DNA of 64,000 nucleotides, from NCBI GenBank assembly GCA_016647705.1, contig CM028328.1, positions 3,931,311-3,995,310 of the forward strand, given 5' to 3'. Source of the stretch: Eucommia ulmoides. Lineage: Eukaryota; Streptophyta; Magnoliopsida; Garryales; Eucommiaceae. The position numbers and the translations under genes are program-made. Below the pieces are notes generated by a model that made no database searches, was not told the origin of the DNA, and saw nothing but the letters and a program-made list of their open reading frames with translations. This document shows, piece by piece, positions 10,151-23,200 of this stretch; within the stretch, counting starts at the first letter, position 1; each line of letters begins with the position of its first letter.

Positions 10151-11196
10151 TGAAATGATGAAACCGTCGTTTTATCATTGATAATTACTGTATTGACTTC
10201 AATTTCCTTTTGATTTAAGGCAGATTTTATTTCGCTCAGATCCTGCTACCATTTTATTAGACCTCACTGATTTGTGGTCGTTCTTAATTTCTTTTTTTTT
10301 CTTTTTCCTGAAAAATTTGTTCTGCAGATTTCTTACAGATTTCAGGTTCTTCAATTTGCCGTTTGCCCTTTCTCAATTAGAGCTTCCAACGTTGTTGCCC
10401 ACCTGTGAGTACTGAGTACCCCTGTTTTCCTTATCTATCATTCACTTGCACAATTACAATTCAATTTCTATTGTGAAGTCAATCGCCATCAGTGATTATG
10501 AAATAATAATAATAATATTATTATTTTTCTTCATTTTCTCCATATTAGCAATAAAAAAAAAATTAGGGTATTGGAGGGTAGAAAACTCATTTGTCACAAT
10601 CTTAGATACAAGGTCAAACGTTCTCCAGTTACCAAATCTGGACAACTATAATGGTAGGGGGTTATTATTTAAGTTAGCGTGTGTATAGCACGTGTATGCT
10701 TGCATTACTACAGAGACGTTGATCACCACTACAAACCACCGTCACCAACCACCACTAACAGTCATCATCGACTATGTTTGAGCACCGCCGTTGATCATCG
10801 GATCATTGAGATAGATGTAGGCGAAGGAAACAAGAATTTATCAAATGAAAATTGATAGTTGGTCAATGCTCCCGATTAAGCAATCCAATTCATGTTTTAA
10901 CCTTGAGGAGGGGTACTATTTTCACCGACCACCGTGAACTGATCACAACACGACATGTGGCAAGGTAGGGACCCCAGAGAGGTCAGCTAACCGGTCAATG
11001 TCTATCAAACATGATGAGTGGACCCTCGGCCCATACCGTTCACGCACGAAGTATAGGTCTAATTTCTGTTTCTGTCATGCTGCCATTTGAGTCTGCATTA
11101 GTTTTGTTTTTTTGTAAATTACGCAAATCTTTATTCACTAATTTGATCAAATATTATTATTTTGGTTTTATTTTTGCAGGTTATTAACTACTGCCA
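10151..11196. other. AT-rich spacer before the Helitron gene
   Basis: No gene is recognised. Mixed T-rich DNA, ATA repeats near 10506 and a less AT-rich stretch (10730-11050) with CACC-rich sequence of unknown origin. An intron-like acceptor TTTTTGCAG at about 11171-11179 precedes the first proposed Helitron exon. Confidence 0.35.
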
Positions 11197-11489
11197 ATGG
11201 ATAAAATAACTCTTTACGGAAATGTAAATTTCATTATATCTCAAGTTTTAAATTTTTTCTTTAACAATGAATATTGATAATCATTTTTGTATTATCTTGC
11301 AGGAAACTACTGAATTGAATGAAACGGTTTGGTCAAATAATTCTTTATTGAAAATACTCCATTTAACCATTTAATTTATTATTTTATATTTATATACATA
11401 AATTTTGACAGGTTGAATTTCTTCAACAAAGAAATGTCCAAGTTGAAGTTCACACCGAACAAGAATACAACGCAATGTGTATTTCAAGA
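11197..11489 (+). CDS. Helitron gene, first three proposed small exons
   Basis: Three short open segments with good splice borders are in one frame: 11197-11223 (starting ATGGATAAAATAAC, donor GTAAAT), 11303-11326 (acceptor TTGCAG, donor GTTTGG) and 11412-11489 (acceptor GACAG, donor GTAAGG). Lengths of 27, 24 and 78 bases are all multiples of three. The third encodes a segment beginning VEFLQQRNVQVEV. No domain is recognised. Assignment to the Helitron gene rests on orientation, continuity of splice signals and position. This is a model, not a proof. Confidence 0.45.
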
Positions 11490-11569
11490 GTAAGGATGCT
11501 ATAATTTTGTTGAGTAATTTTTTTTTTATTATTTCAAATCTTTCTATTGATGTGGTATATTTGTACCAT

Positions 11570-13450
11570 TAATGATTGTTCATTCTTATTTGATTTTGGG
11601 CAAATCCCTTTTAAGCCCTATTACTATTACCTTACTACCACCTAACCCCAATCTAATTTTAATATGTTTTAAGTGCAAGCTCAAAATAATATCTTCTTTT
11701 TCAATTTTATAAAATTGATTGAGTTGTTAAGCATGTGGTTAGTTCATATTAAGATAAAGTAGAAGTGTTGACTATAAGTTGTGTGATATAAATTGGTAAT
11801 GTAGTTCTACTTCTTTAATAGGTTGTAAATTTTGATTGGCTTGGATCTTCTTTTAACTGTTTGTGGTAATGCATTTCATTCTTATAAAGATAAACATTTG
11901 GCAATGCAAAAGAAAGATGCAAACTACAAAGGAAAAGGAAAGGGAAAAGAGAATGTCCCTTCTAATGTGGTATGTATGCGTTATTTATTAAATAGACGAT
12001 TGACTATTTTTTAATAATCGAACATGGTTCATTCTATTTCCACACACCATGTTTATCTCATTATTATACTTTGCAATTATTTTATCCATTATCTACAACC
12101 AAAAAAAAAAATCTCATATTTAATCCTAATTAAAATTAATTTTAATAAAATCCTAATTTTATAAAGTTGATTATTGGTACAAAAAAAATTATTCATAATT
12201 CATTCTTATTTTATTTTGGGCAAATCACCTGTAACCCCTATTACTTTTATCTCACTATCACTTAACCCTAATCTAATTTCACACCCTCATATTGAGGTGA
12301 GAAATTTATATGTTTAAGTTCAAGCTCAATATAACATCTCCTTTTTTTAATTTTATAAAATTGAATGAGTTGTTAAGCATGTGAAATCTAGGGAATGTGG
12401 TTAGTTCATATTAAGATAAAGTAGAAGAGTTTAAATGAATTTTACTTGAAATTTGCGTGATATAAGTTGGTAATGTAGTTCTACTTCTTTAATAGGTTAT
12501 AAATTTTGATTGGTTTGAATCTTCTTTTAACTATTTGTGGTTATATATTTCATTCTTATAAGGAAACAAACTACAAAGGAAAAGAAAAGGGAAAGGAGAA
12601 TGTCCCTTCTGATGTGGTATGTATGTGTTATTTATTAAAATTTCTTTATGAATGGTCATAGTATTATTTCGTAATTTTATTAAATATATGATTGATTATT
12701 TTTTAATGTTCGAACATGGTTCATTCTATTTCCACACACCATGTTTATGTCATTATTATACGTTGTAATTTTTTTATTTGTTATCTACAACAAAAGACTT
12801 GAATTACATTAAAAAATAATTTCTCATATTTAATCCTAATTAAAATTAATTTTAATAAGATCATAATTTTATTAAGTTGATTATTAGTACAAAAAAATTA
12901 TTCATAATTAATTATATAGAGAGAATCTTGACCCCCGCTCACTTTTACCTTACTATTACTTAACCCCAATCTAATTTTAAAACATACATTTTACACCTAA
13001 GGTGATAAATGCATATGTTTAAGCGCAAACTCAACATAACATCTTTTCTATCAATTTTCTAAAATTGAATGAGTTGTTAAGCACGTGAATTCTAGGAGAT
13101 GTGGTTAGTTGATATTAAGATAAAGTAGAAGGTGTTACAAGGGCATTTGCCCTTCAAATTTGTGTGATATAAGTTGGGAATGTAGTTTTACCACTTTAAC
13201 AAGTCATACATTTTGATTGCTTTAGAACTTCTTTTAACTATTTGTGATTATGCATTTCATTATTTTAAGGATAAACATTTGACCATGCAAAATAATGAAG
13301 CAAACTACAAAGGAAAAGGAAAGGAAAAAGAGAATGTCCCATTTAATGTGGTATGTATGCTTTATTTACTAAACTTTCTTTATGAATGGTAATAGTATTA
13401 TTTCGTAATTATGTTAGATAGATGATTGATTGTTTTTTTATTATTGAAAT
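11570..13450 (+). repeat. Three tandem exon-plus-intron units (about 650-730 bp) in the Helitron gene
   Basis: Three diverged units each contain an intron-like part (TTTTGGGCAAATC, ACCCCAATCTAATTT, GAGTTGTTAAGCA, AAGATAAAGTAGAAG) followed by a small exon ending GAGAATGTCCC...GTG before GTATGTATG. The exons lie at about 11890-11969, 12564-12616 and 13270-13350. They encode lysine-rich peptides such as NYKGKGKGKENVPSNV. The middle copy has lost the first part of the exon. The exon donor GTATGT is kept in all three, which suggests duplication of a working splice unit. Confidence 0.7.
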
Positions 13451-14070
13451 GGTTAATTTTATTTCCATACACACTGATTATGTAATTATATAATTTTTGC
13501 AATTTTTTTTTTATCTGTTTTCTAAATAGATAAATACTTAAACTATACTGAAAAAAAAAACAAACATTTTTTTAATCCTAATTAAACGAAGGGATTTCAT
13601 AATTAATTACATACAGTGAATCTTGATAGCAAAATTACACTTTTCGCTCCTATCTCATTCTATATCCCTAACAATCGTGGCCAATTTTTTCCAAATCTCT
13701 CCGAATCCCACATATTTATCTACCTACACACCATAATCATTGTGCGTACAACTCGAAGCCGTTTTATGATCGATCGATTGTTGCCTCGATCTGGTACCTT
13801 TGATATTGATCCCAGATTCATATCCAGATCCAGATCCATATCCAGTTTACGATCGATCTTGATTTCTAATCTTAGATCCGTTGATCTATGTGTGTTGATC
13901 ATTGTTCGCGATCCGTCGTCGCCGTCACTATCTCCATCAAGAAAATGAATCAAATCATCACTTAAATTTCCAAAATAAAATGTGTTAAAATACTACAAAC
14001 AGTCACTAATCTCTAACTATAGTTTGCTATAGTTATTTGAGTTTGATAATTGTGTTACGATTATATATAG
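13451..14070. other. Spacer before the exon array
   Basis: AT-rich up to 13610. 13740-13950 is less AT-rich, with a short internal repeat of CAGATCCA/CATATCCAG units near 13815-13845 and GATC-rich sequence. An open frame of 110 codons at 13616-13948 has no recognisable domain. From about 13960 the intron part of the following 376-bp repeat begins. Confidence 0.4.
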
Positions 14071-15872
14071 AACATATCAAAAGCTACTATTGCACAACGA
14101 GCTAGAAGGGAACGTGAGAGATTAAATCGTCTAACGATGTGTCCTGCAATTGGTCAATCATCTATGATTGCAAATCCACAAGCACCCATGGTTGTGGACA
14201 TCTTCCAGAATCAAACTACTACATTAATGGTGGATTCCGAAATGAGAGGTGCTATTCATGAAGAATCTATAGTGCCAGATGAACAGGTATGTTTTTCTCT
14301 CTGTGTTTCGAATAAAATGAATCAATAAATCACTTAAATTCCAAAAAAAATCGTGTTAAACTACTAAAAACAATCACTAATATCTAACTATAGTTTCCTA
14401 TAGTTATTTTAGTTCAATCAATAATTGTATTACAATTATATATAGAAAATATCAAAAGCTGCTATTGCACAACGAGCGAGAAGGGAACGTGAGAGATTAA
14501 ATCGTCGAACGACGTGTCCTGGAAATGGTCCATCTATGACTGCAAATCCACAAGCACCAATAAACCAGGACGTCTTTCAAAATCAAACTACTACACCAAT
14601 GGTGGATGCTGAAACAAGAGGTGCTATTGATGAAGAATCTATTGTGCAAGATGAACAGGTGTGCTTTTCTCATTCATTGTGTTTCCAAGAAAATGGATCA
14701 ATAAATCACTTTAATTCTAAAAAGAATTTTTGTTACACTACTAAAACATTCACTACTCTTTAACTATCGTTTCCTATAGTTGTTTTATTTCAATTGATAA
14801 TTGTATGACAATTACATATATAACATATCAAGAGCTACTATTGCACAACGAGCGAGAAGGGAACGTGAGAGATTAAATCGTCGGACGATGTCTCCTGCAA
14901 ATGGTCCATCTATGACTGCAAATCCACAAGCACCCATGGTTGTCGATGTCTTCCAGAATCAAATTACTACACCAATGGTGGATAATGAAACAAGAGGTGC
15001 TATCAATGAAGAATCTATTGTGCAAGATGAACAGGTGTGCTTTTCTCATTCATTTTGTTTCCAAGAAAATGAATCAATAAATCACTTCAATTCCAAAAAG
15101 AATTTTTGTTACACTACTAAAACATTCACTACTCTTTAACTATTGTTTCCTATAGTTGTTTTATTTCAATTGATAATTATATGACAATTACATATAGAAC
15201 ATATCAAGAGTTACTATTGCACAATGAGCGAGAAGGAAACGTGAGAGATTAAATCGTCGGACGATGTGTCCTGCAAATGGTCCATCTATGACTGCAAATC
15301 CACAAGCACCCATGGTTGTCGACGTCTTCCCGAATCAAACTACTACACCAATGGTGGATGCCGAAATGAGAGGTGCTACTGATATAAATTTACCTTCTGA
15401 GGCCAATATTGATGAAGAATCTATAGTGCAAGATGAACAGGTGTGATTTTCTCATTGTGTTTTAAGAAAATTAATCAAAACAGTACTTAAATTTCAAAAA
15501 GAAAATATGTAACTACTAAAAACAATCACTAATCTCTAACTATAGTTTGTTACAGTTATTTTAGTTTAATTGATAATTGTATTACAATTATGTATAGAAG
15601 ATATCAAAAGTTGCTATTGCACAACGAGCAAGAAGAGAACGTGAGAGATCAAATCGTCAGATCACGTGTCTTGCTAATGGTCCATCTATGACTGCAAATC
15701 AACTAGCACCCGTGGTTGTGGATGTTGTTAACAATCAAACTATTCCGGCTATAGAGGGTCCACGAAATATTGATGAAGCTTTCTATGCTGAATCAAACTT
15801 AAATTCTACTCGCAATCTCTGTGAAGAATCCAGAGTGGAAGTTGAACCACCTATTTTATTTGAACGTATATG
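14071..15872 (+). repeat. Array of five tandem exon copies (about 376-bp period) in the Helitron gene
   Basis: Exon copies lie at 14071-14286, 14446-14658, 14822-15034, 15198-15440 and 15598-15872, so starts are 375, 376, 376 and 400 bases apart. Each encodes a basic segment SKATIAQRARRERERLNR, then a Pro/Asn/Gln-rich part (ANPQAP, NQTTTPMVD) and an acidic end EESIVQDEQ. Copies 1-4 are 216, 213, 213 and 243 bases, all multiples of three, so splicing any number keeps frame. Copy 3 has lost the AG acceptor (TATATATAAC) and copy 4 has an in-frame TGA in the basic part. Copy 5 is the most diverged and ends TATATG before GTAAAA. Its last codon (Trp) is completed by the next exon. Confidence 0.85.
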
Positions 15873-15944
15873 GTAAAAAAAATATCCCTTAATCATTTAG
15901 GTTGTTATGATCAAATGAATGAATCTAATTTTTCTTTGATGCAG

Positions 15945-18507
15945 GCCAACGTCTGCGGATGAATATCTTGATATAAGTCAAAATAATGATGACTTAGAAA
16001 ATTTATCAATCAATCATTTGAATGATATAATTTCTAATCGTCATAGTCTCGGCCAAATGGATGTTGTTTGTACTTACTGTTCAGCTTTGCATTGGATGGA
16101 TGAAAGATTGTCAAAATCAACCACAACGCGTCCTTTATTTGGAACATGTTGTTTACAAGGTAAAGTTAAATTACCTTTACTAACAATACCACCTCCACAC
16201 ATTAAAGCGTTATTTGATGGTGGAGATGCTAAGTCAAAATCATTTCGTCGTTACATTCGAGAGTACAACGCAACAAATGCTTTTACAAGTCTCGGTGCTA
16301 AATTGGATCAAAGGGTATTTAGCGGAAGAGGTCCAACATCATTTACTATACATGGTGAATTACGCCATCAAACGGGATCATTGATTCCTGAACACGGACA
16401 AAATCCAATTTACTCTCAATTGTATATTTATGATCCTGCATATGCTCATAGCGTTAGATGTCGAAGAAATCCTCATTTGAGAAATGATGTTTTGCAAATT
16501 ATTCAAGATAGTTTGTTGCAACACAATGCCTTCACGGATAAGTTTCGTCAGGCTCACGCAATTCTAAATCAGATGGATTTGAATATGCAAACTTTGCCTG
16601 CTATTCTCCAGTACAATGCATCTACAGATCGTCGACGGTATAATTTGCCTGCAATAGATGAGATAGCTGTAATATTACCGGGGGATGGAACTCAGTTTTG
16701 TGGTATGAGAGATATTGTTCTACATTTAAGGGGCGGTAATGAATTAATGCGAATTAATGAATGTCATCCTGCTTATTTACCGTTGCACTATGTTTTGTTG
16801 TTTCCTTTTGGTGAGCTTGGATGGGAACCCGGATTTAGACAATGGGATTCGTTATATGGCCAACATACAGATGATCGATTAACTTAGATGCAATTTTATA
16901 GTTATCGATTATTTGAAAGACCGACCGAGTATTCAACGATTCTAAGGGGTGGAAAGTTATTCCAAGAATTTTTTGTAGATGCTTGGGCTGCAACAGAGCA
17001 AAATCGGTTGAATTACTTTCGACTTAATCAATCAAATCTACGTGGTGAACTATATCAAAATCTTACCGATTTACCATTTGATGGGTTGAGACCTGATCAA
17101 ATAGGTAAGCGAATAGTTTTGCCATCTTCATTTATTGGTGGTCCAAGGCATATGTTTGAAATATTTCAAGATTCAATGGCTATAACGCGGCACAACCATC
17201 ATCCGGACGTTTTTCTAACTATGACTGCAAATCCTGATTGGAATGAAGTAACTTCAGCCTTATTACCGCATCAAACGCCAAGTGATCGCCCAGATTTGAT
17301 TGCCCGTGTTTTTCAACAAAAGAGGATTGCTTTGATGAAAGAGGTTGAAAACACTCAAGTTTTTGGGAAAAAGGTTGCCCATGTTTTCACAATTGAATAC
17401 CAAAAAAGAGGTCTTCCACATATGCACTTGCTTATTTTTCTTGATGGTCCACACAAAATTCGAACGTGTGCTCAAGTGGATCGAATAGTTTGTGCAGAAT
17501 TTCCTAACTCAGAAGAAGAACCAGAACTTTTTGAAACTGTCAAGAAATGTATGGTGCATGGGCCATGCGGTGCTCGAAATCCACAAGCTCCTTGCATGGA
17601 AAATGGTAGATGCACAAAAAAGTATCCACGGGTTTGGGCAGATGAAACAACCATGGATCAAGATGGTTATCCAATTTACCGTCGTCGTAATGATGGTAAA
17701 GTTTATACTGTTAGGGGACAAGAAGTTGATAATAGGGATGTTGTTCCTTACAATCCATACCTTTCAAAAATGTTTGATTGTCATATTAATGTTGAGGTTT
17801 GCGAGGGAATTAGATGCGTGGAATATATTCACAAGTATATCTACAAAGGTGGCGATCGAGGTACATTGACTTTGGGAGAAATAGATGAAATCAAACAATA
17901 TCTTGATGCAAGATACATTGGACCATCAGAAGCAGCTTGGCGACTTTTTAGTTTTCCTTTACGTGAAAAGATTCCAACTGTTGTTCGATTGGAACTCCAT
18001 CTGCCTGGAATGCATCACGTTCTTTTCAATCCTAATGAAACTATGGAAGCTATTGTTTCTAGGGCTCAATTACAAGTATCAACACTAACGGGTTATTTTG
18101 CCTATTGTGCAACACCTGAAGATGCGCGTGCGTATACTTATCAGGAGTTTCCCCAACACTTTGTTTGGAATAAAAATGAAAAAGTATGGAAACCAAGACA
18201 GAGGGGATTTGCTATTGGTAGAATGTACTTTGTACCTCCTAATTCGGGTGAACGATTTTATTTGCGTCTGCTATTAACAGTTGTCAAAGGACCAAAATCG
18301 TTTAAGTGTTTACGAACAGTGGACAACTTTGAACATGCAACATTTAAGGCTGCATGTGTGGCAATGGGACTCTTAGAAGATGATAGTGAATGGATACAAT
18401 GTCTTCAAGAAGCGTCCATAATGAGAACTGGTCATCAGTTAAGGAGATTATTTTGTATACTTCTTACTCAGTGTTCTCCAGTAAATCCACATGAATTATG
18501 GGATTGA
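15945..18507 (+). pseudogene. Helitron Rep (HUH endonuclease) region
   Basis: The exon starts after the acceptor GATGCAG and joins the previous exon in frame. It encodes the Helitron_like_N/Rep region: a zinc-binding-like start (VCTYCSALHWMDE), then a long conserved domain. The catalytic HUH motif is PHMH (CAT-ATG-CAC at 17419-17427) within QKRGLPHMHLLIFLDG, and the two-tyrosine motif is EYIHKYIYKG with tyrosines at codons 17824 and 17836. These act as nicking and joining residues in rolling-circle transposition. An in-frame TAG (16885-16887) breaks the domain after DDRLT, and an in-frame TGA (18505-18507) follows HELWD. The frame is otherwise continuous, so decay looks recent. The product would be nuclear. 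Confidence 0.92.
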
Positions 18508-19380
18508 TTTTCAATGTATATTTGTGACGATATTCCACATCAACTTCGCACCTCATTTGCAATTTCTGATCCAACTGAAGAGCAAATTAAAGATTATGGT
18601 TTGTATCTTTTGAATCAGCTACTGCAAGAATCAGGCAAAAGTTTAATCGATTTTCCATCAATGCCACTACCGGTAGAAAATTGGAATATGGATGTTGGAA
18701 ATAGGCTAATATTGGAACACAGACAATTACAACATAATGCGCAACAATTGAATGTTGACACCAATATTTAACGCCTTAATGTTGAACAACGAGTTTCTTA
18801 TGAAGTTATAACTTCCTCTGTATTTGCTAATCGAGGAACTATGTTCTTCCTTAATGGTGGTGCGGGTACTGGAAAAACATTTCTCTATAATACAGTTGCA
18901 ACAAAATGTCGTAGTCTTGGTCATATTGTTGTTGCAGTCGCATCGTCTGGTATAGCATCGCTATTGTTAGAAGGAGGTCGAACAGCACATTCTACATTCC
19001 GTATTCCGTTGGATATCCTTGATAATTCAGTGTGTGGATTTAGTAAACAGTCGTTGTATTCCGAGTTGTTCAGAGAAACCAAACTTATCATTTGGGATGA
19101 AGTTCCTATGCAACATAGGTACTGCGTTGAAGCTGTCAATCGCACGTTGCAAGATATTCGCGATAACAAAACACCATTTGGGGGTATAACCGTAGTTCTT
19201 GGGGGAGATTTCAGGCAGATCTTGCCTGTTATACCCAAAGGAGTCCGCCAACAAATTGTTGTTGCGACATTGAGACGTTCTAACCTTTGGAAAGGTGTTA
19301 ATGTCTTGACTTTGGAATTAAACATGCGCTTAAGCAGCACAAATAATAGAAATACTGAGTTTTCAGAATTTCTGCTACAG
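18508..19380 (+). pseudogene. Helitron PIF1-type helicase, N-terminal half
   Basis: Same frame as the Rep part. It begins with the linker MYICDDIPHQLRTSF and meets an in-frame TAA at 18769-18771. The helicase core follows: NVEQR, then Walker A GGAGTGKT (about 18856-18879), [21 protein letters not shown], Walker [10 protein letters not shown] and [12 protein letters not shown]. This matches the PIF1/RecD-like superfamily 1 helicase of plant Helitrons, which unwinds DNA during rolling-circle replication. It ends at EFLLQ with donor GTAAAT at 19381. Apart from the TAA the motifs are intact. Confidence 0.92.
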
Positions 19381-19463
19381 GTAAATTTTAAATATTATTT
19401 TTGTGAATACATATTTACTTATAGATAGTAACTAAATTGGGCGTTATTGTTTTAATATTTCAG
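19381..19463 (+). other. Intron in the Helitron helicase
   Basis: An 83-base AT-rich intron: donor CTACAG|GTAAAT, acceptor TTTCAG|ATTGG. It lies between EFLLQ and IGNNPQE, the position where plant Helitron helicases continue in one block. Confidence 0.75.
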
Positions 19464-20231
19464 ATTGGAAACAATCCACAAGAAACTATACAATTGCCAT
19501 CAACCATACAAAGTTTCCGTAATATGGATGAATTAATATCAACTGTTTATCCAGATCTTAATACACCGGGTATTGTTACTCCTACGTTTCTAACAGAACG
19601 TACAATTCTTTCTGCTCGAAACAATGATGTAAGTGTTGTAAATTCAACTGCATTAGACAGATTTCTTGGAGATACAATTACGTATTTGGCTACGGATAAA
19701 ATGTCTGAAGATGATGGATCTAATCCTCAAATTACAAATCGGTATCCTAATGAATATTTGAATTCATTAGACCCTCCTGGGTTGCCCCCGTTCAAGTTAG
19801 ATCTGAAAGTAGGTTCTCCAATTATGTTGCTGCGAAATATCGCACCGAATGAGGGGCTTTGTAATGGCACAAGATTGATGGTTGTAAGATGTGCCTCGCG
19901 TGTAATAGAGGCTCGAATTTTAACTGGTGAAAAAGCTGGAAATATGGCATTCATTCCCAGAATTTCATTGACACCGTCAAGTACTGAATTTCCATTTCAA
20001 ATGACAAGACGTCAATTTCCAGTTCGTCTGGCGTATGCCATGACGATAAATAAATCCCAAGGACAGTTAGTCAAATTTGTCGGAGTCGACTTGACCACAC
20101 CGGTTTTCAGTCATGGCCAACTTTATGTCGCTTTATCAAGATGTACATCTTTCGATCGATTAAGTATCCTACTTCCTGATCCGGGATCTTTATCAACTAC
20201 GAATATTGTATATCCTGAAGTTCTGTTATAG
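19464..20231 (+). CDS. Helitron PIF1-type helicase, C-terminal half
   Basis: The exon after the 83-base intron encodes the C-terminal helicase motifs: [47 protein letters not shown], then [12 protein letters not shown] and the terminal [11 protein letters not shown] motif. It ends YPEVLL with TAG at 20229-20231. These are the standard motifs IV-VI of Helitron helicases and this part has no stop. Together with the upstream parts it would make one Rep-helicase protein, but the three upstream stops mean this copy cannot produce it without readthrough. Confidence 0.9.
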   Translation: MGNNPQETIQLPSTIQSFRNMDELISTVYPDLNTPGIVTPTFLTERTILSARNNDVSVVNSTALDRFLGDTITYLATDKMSEDDGSNPQITNRYPNEYLNSLDPPGLPPFKLDLKVGSPIMLLRNIAPNEGLCNGTRLMVVRCASRVIEARILTGEKAGNMAFIPRISLTPSSTEFPFQMTRRQFPVRLAYAMTINKSQGQLVKFVGVDLTTPVFSHGQLYVALSRCTSFDRLSILLPDPGSLSTTNIVYPEVLL

Positions 20232-23200
20232 TTTATCTTAAAAAAAAAGGTACCACAATTAAGCATACAATTATATTAATTTTTGTTTAAATGAACAAAA
20301 CAATAATTCGAATTTGATTTTACAGGATTGGGAGGAAATGGCTCGAGAGCTTGGACGAGTAAATAAGAGGAATTTATTAAAATGGGGATTTAAACAAGAG
20401 GTATTCAATTATATTTATTGTTTCAAACTAAAATAATTTAATTTATTGCCTTGATTTTTTTTTTTTAATTAATTTGTATATTTGTAAATTGTAGATTATT
20501 GTGGTGGTTCCTAATTGGCCAAGCTACATTCGCATCTCTCTCCAAACATTCCGAAATGTGATGGAGAGAATTTATAGTTAAGTGCTTCTATAAAATTGAA
20601 ATTGATATTTTTTAAAATTATTATCGAAGTTTTTTAGAAATGGTGGATTATAGATAGATGTAATAATTTGTTATTATTTTGTCATTTAGGTGGCCACGAT
20701 ACTTTCATGCCAGACTATTAAGAAATTAGTTGTACTCAGAACAATTCGGGTAAGTTCTTGAACTTCAATTCAGGTAAGTTCAACTAATTTTCTTTTTCTT
20801 TTTTCAAACATCAATTCTTTGGTTAATGAAATATTGTTAGAAACATTACGTTGGTTATTTGTCATGTCTGTTATTGTTGTTTCCATTTGATAAACAAAGT
20901 TGACTATATCAAATTCTTTTTAAATTTTGTAATTCGTCCTTACAGTTCTAAGATAGATTTCAAAACAATCATTTATTATTTTTAGAATTGGTTGTCTTAA
21001 TTTCAAAAAGTAAGTGAAATCTTAGGTAATGTTGAATAAATAAAGTTTATTTCGTAAAAGTAATTGTGTATTGTTTGAAATGGTTAAGTTCATTTCACAA
21101 AAAGTGGAGAAATTACAAATTATAATATTTTTTCTTTGTGCAAATTTTAAACTGTATTTTATATTGGTGCTTTATTGTGTTATTATAGTTAAATTGTGAT
21201 AAATTTGCTATTTATTATATGAAATTTTATTCAATGTTGTTAGTATTGGCTTACTAATGTAAAAGTTATTTAAAGTAATAGTTACTTTAATATTTAACAA
21301 CCCTTTCGGTAGATATGTGAGCTATTATTTGGATTTTAAAATTAAATGAAAATTTCTTTTATGATAGTATTCTACCACTATTTAGTTATAACTAAATAGT
21401 GACCAAAAAACAAAAAGAAGAAATGCTCCCTATTTGAGTTACATTAACTATTGAATGAGAATTTTTTGCAATTTTTCTAATTTACTTTTTTAATTGATTT
21501 CGGTATTCACTGATTTCTGTTCATACAATTGGTACGTCTTCTACATGATTGTCTTTCCATTTGGTTTCAATTTCAGTTTGTTCAAGTTATATCTGATTTT
21601 AATAACATGTAAGATGATAATGCACGCTCTTTCTTTTGTTTCCAATCACATTTGCTTGATGTTAACAGTGATTTTCTTACCTATTAACTCGAATGTGAAA
21701 TTTAATGCTCCTTTTGATATTTGAAGGGGAATTTTCCCTATTTGATTTGCATTAACAATATCGGTCAATAAATGAGACAAATTATAGTTAAATATGTAAC
21801 TCTTTCAAATTTTTGGTTAAAATAGCAATATCACATATATTATCACAATTTTAAAGTAGTTCAATGAAAATACGTGATTTATCAATCAATTTCATTACAA
21901 ATATCAAAATTTTGTAATCATTTCTTATAGTAAACTTATGATGTAGTTTTTACCGCTTAAAAATATTGTGTTGAAAATTTAACGAAATATATTAGCTTTC
22001 GCACACAACTATACTCTCATTAAAAATAAAATAATGCCTTCAAATAATGGAAAATTTATTTCACTTTTGAAGTTCAATAACATTAACAATTTTTTTCATA
22101 TTTTATTTGATTTTTATAGCATTAGATTGAATTCTATGATTGCTTAAATATGGTAAATTAGATTACTCTAAATAGTTGGGGTACCATCATGAAGTAATTG
22201 CGTTATTTTTATTGTTTAATTTAATTCAACTTATTGTTGTCACTATATTATTAATTTAGTCTCTTATTTATTTGTATTTCTTATTTGTCGAGATATATAC
22301 ATGTGTCACTTCAATCATTTCAAATTTTGAGTAATAGAATTTATGGTTTTAAAGTATGTTTAAGGTAATTTCCAGTAATCCTTAATCGTGGATTTATTTT
22401 TTTATTTATTTGTCTTCAATATTATACTAATTTATTTGTTCGTCCAGTTGACAATTATTGTGTTTCTTTTTCATTGGCCGAGATACATATGTTTGTCACT
22501 TCAAATATTTCAAAAATATTTGAAGAGAATCTATGGTTTCCCCATAAAACACGCAAAAAGAGAAGCAAAAACAATTTGGAAAGTATGGTAATGTCGGAAG
22601 CCAAAGTATGGTCTTAGGAATGAATTGACTGATTTGGACTCTCCAAATATCAATATTTTTGGATCCAAGTCTTCATACTGTGAAGACAGCAAGCCATATA
22701 TGGATCATGATGTAGGGTAAATCTAATACCACCGAATCCACCACTTCAGGATTATTTTTTTCATATGGTTATAAAAATCAAGTCAGATTGTATTTATCTA
22801 TTTTTTTCACCTGTTTTTGTTTGTTATGATCGATAGCAAATATTATTATTTAAAGACCAGATGAAAAGTTTACTGATCTTGGCATGTGGAAGCCTGAGAA
22901 AAGACTTAGTATAGTGTACATTGCCGATGACAATATTGTAGCCACTTGGAGATTAGCACTCAAGGAAACTATTAGCATCTCAAGGTAAACATGTTTATAG
23001 AATGTTCAGAATGTCACGTAGAAATACCAAAAAAAACTTATAAACTGACCAGTAGTACCCTATTAATGGGTATGTAATAGACACATATATAATATATTGC
23101 AATAGTATATATGTTTTCTCGATTGTAACTTGCATAGTCAAGAAAATGATTATTGTTTATGACATGATTGTGTTAGTTATTGTCGTGCTTCATTGTCATT

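Noticed and set aside
10655..10700. GCGTGTGTATAGCACGTG as a second Helitron 3' hairpin
   Set aside because: The stem is short and no CTRR end follows at the right distance.
17472..17869. Overlapping frames on either strand inside the Helitron Rep region
   Set aside because: Shadows of the conserved Rep frame.
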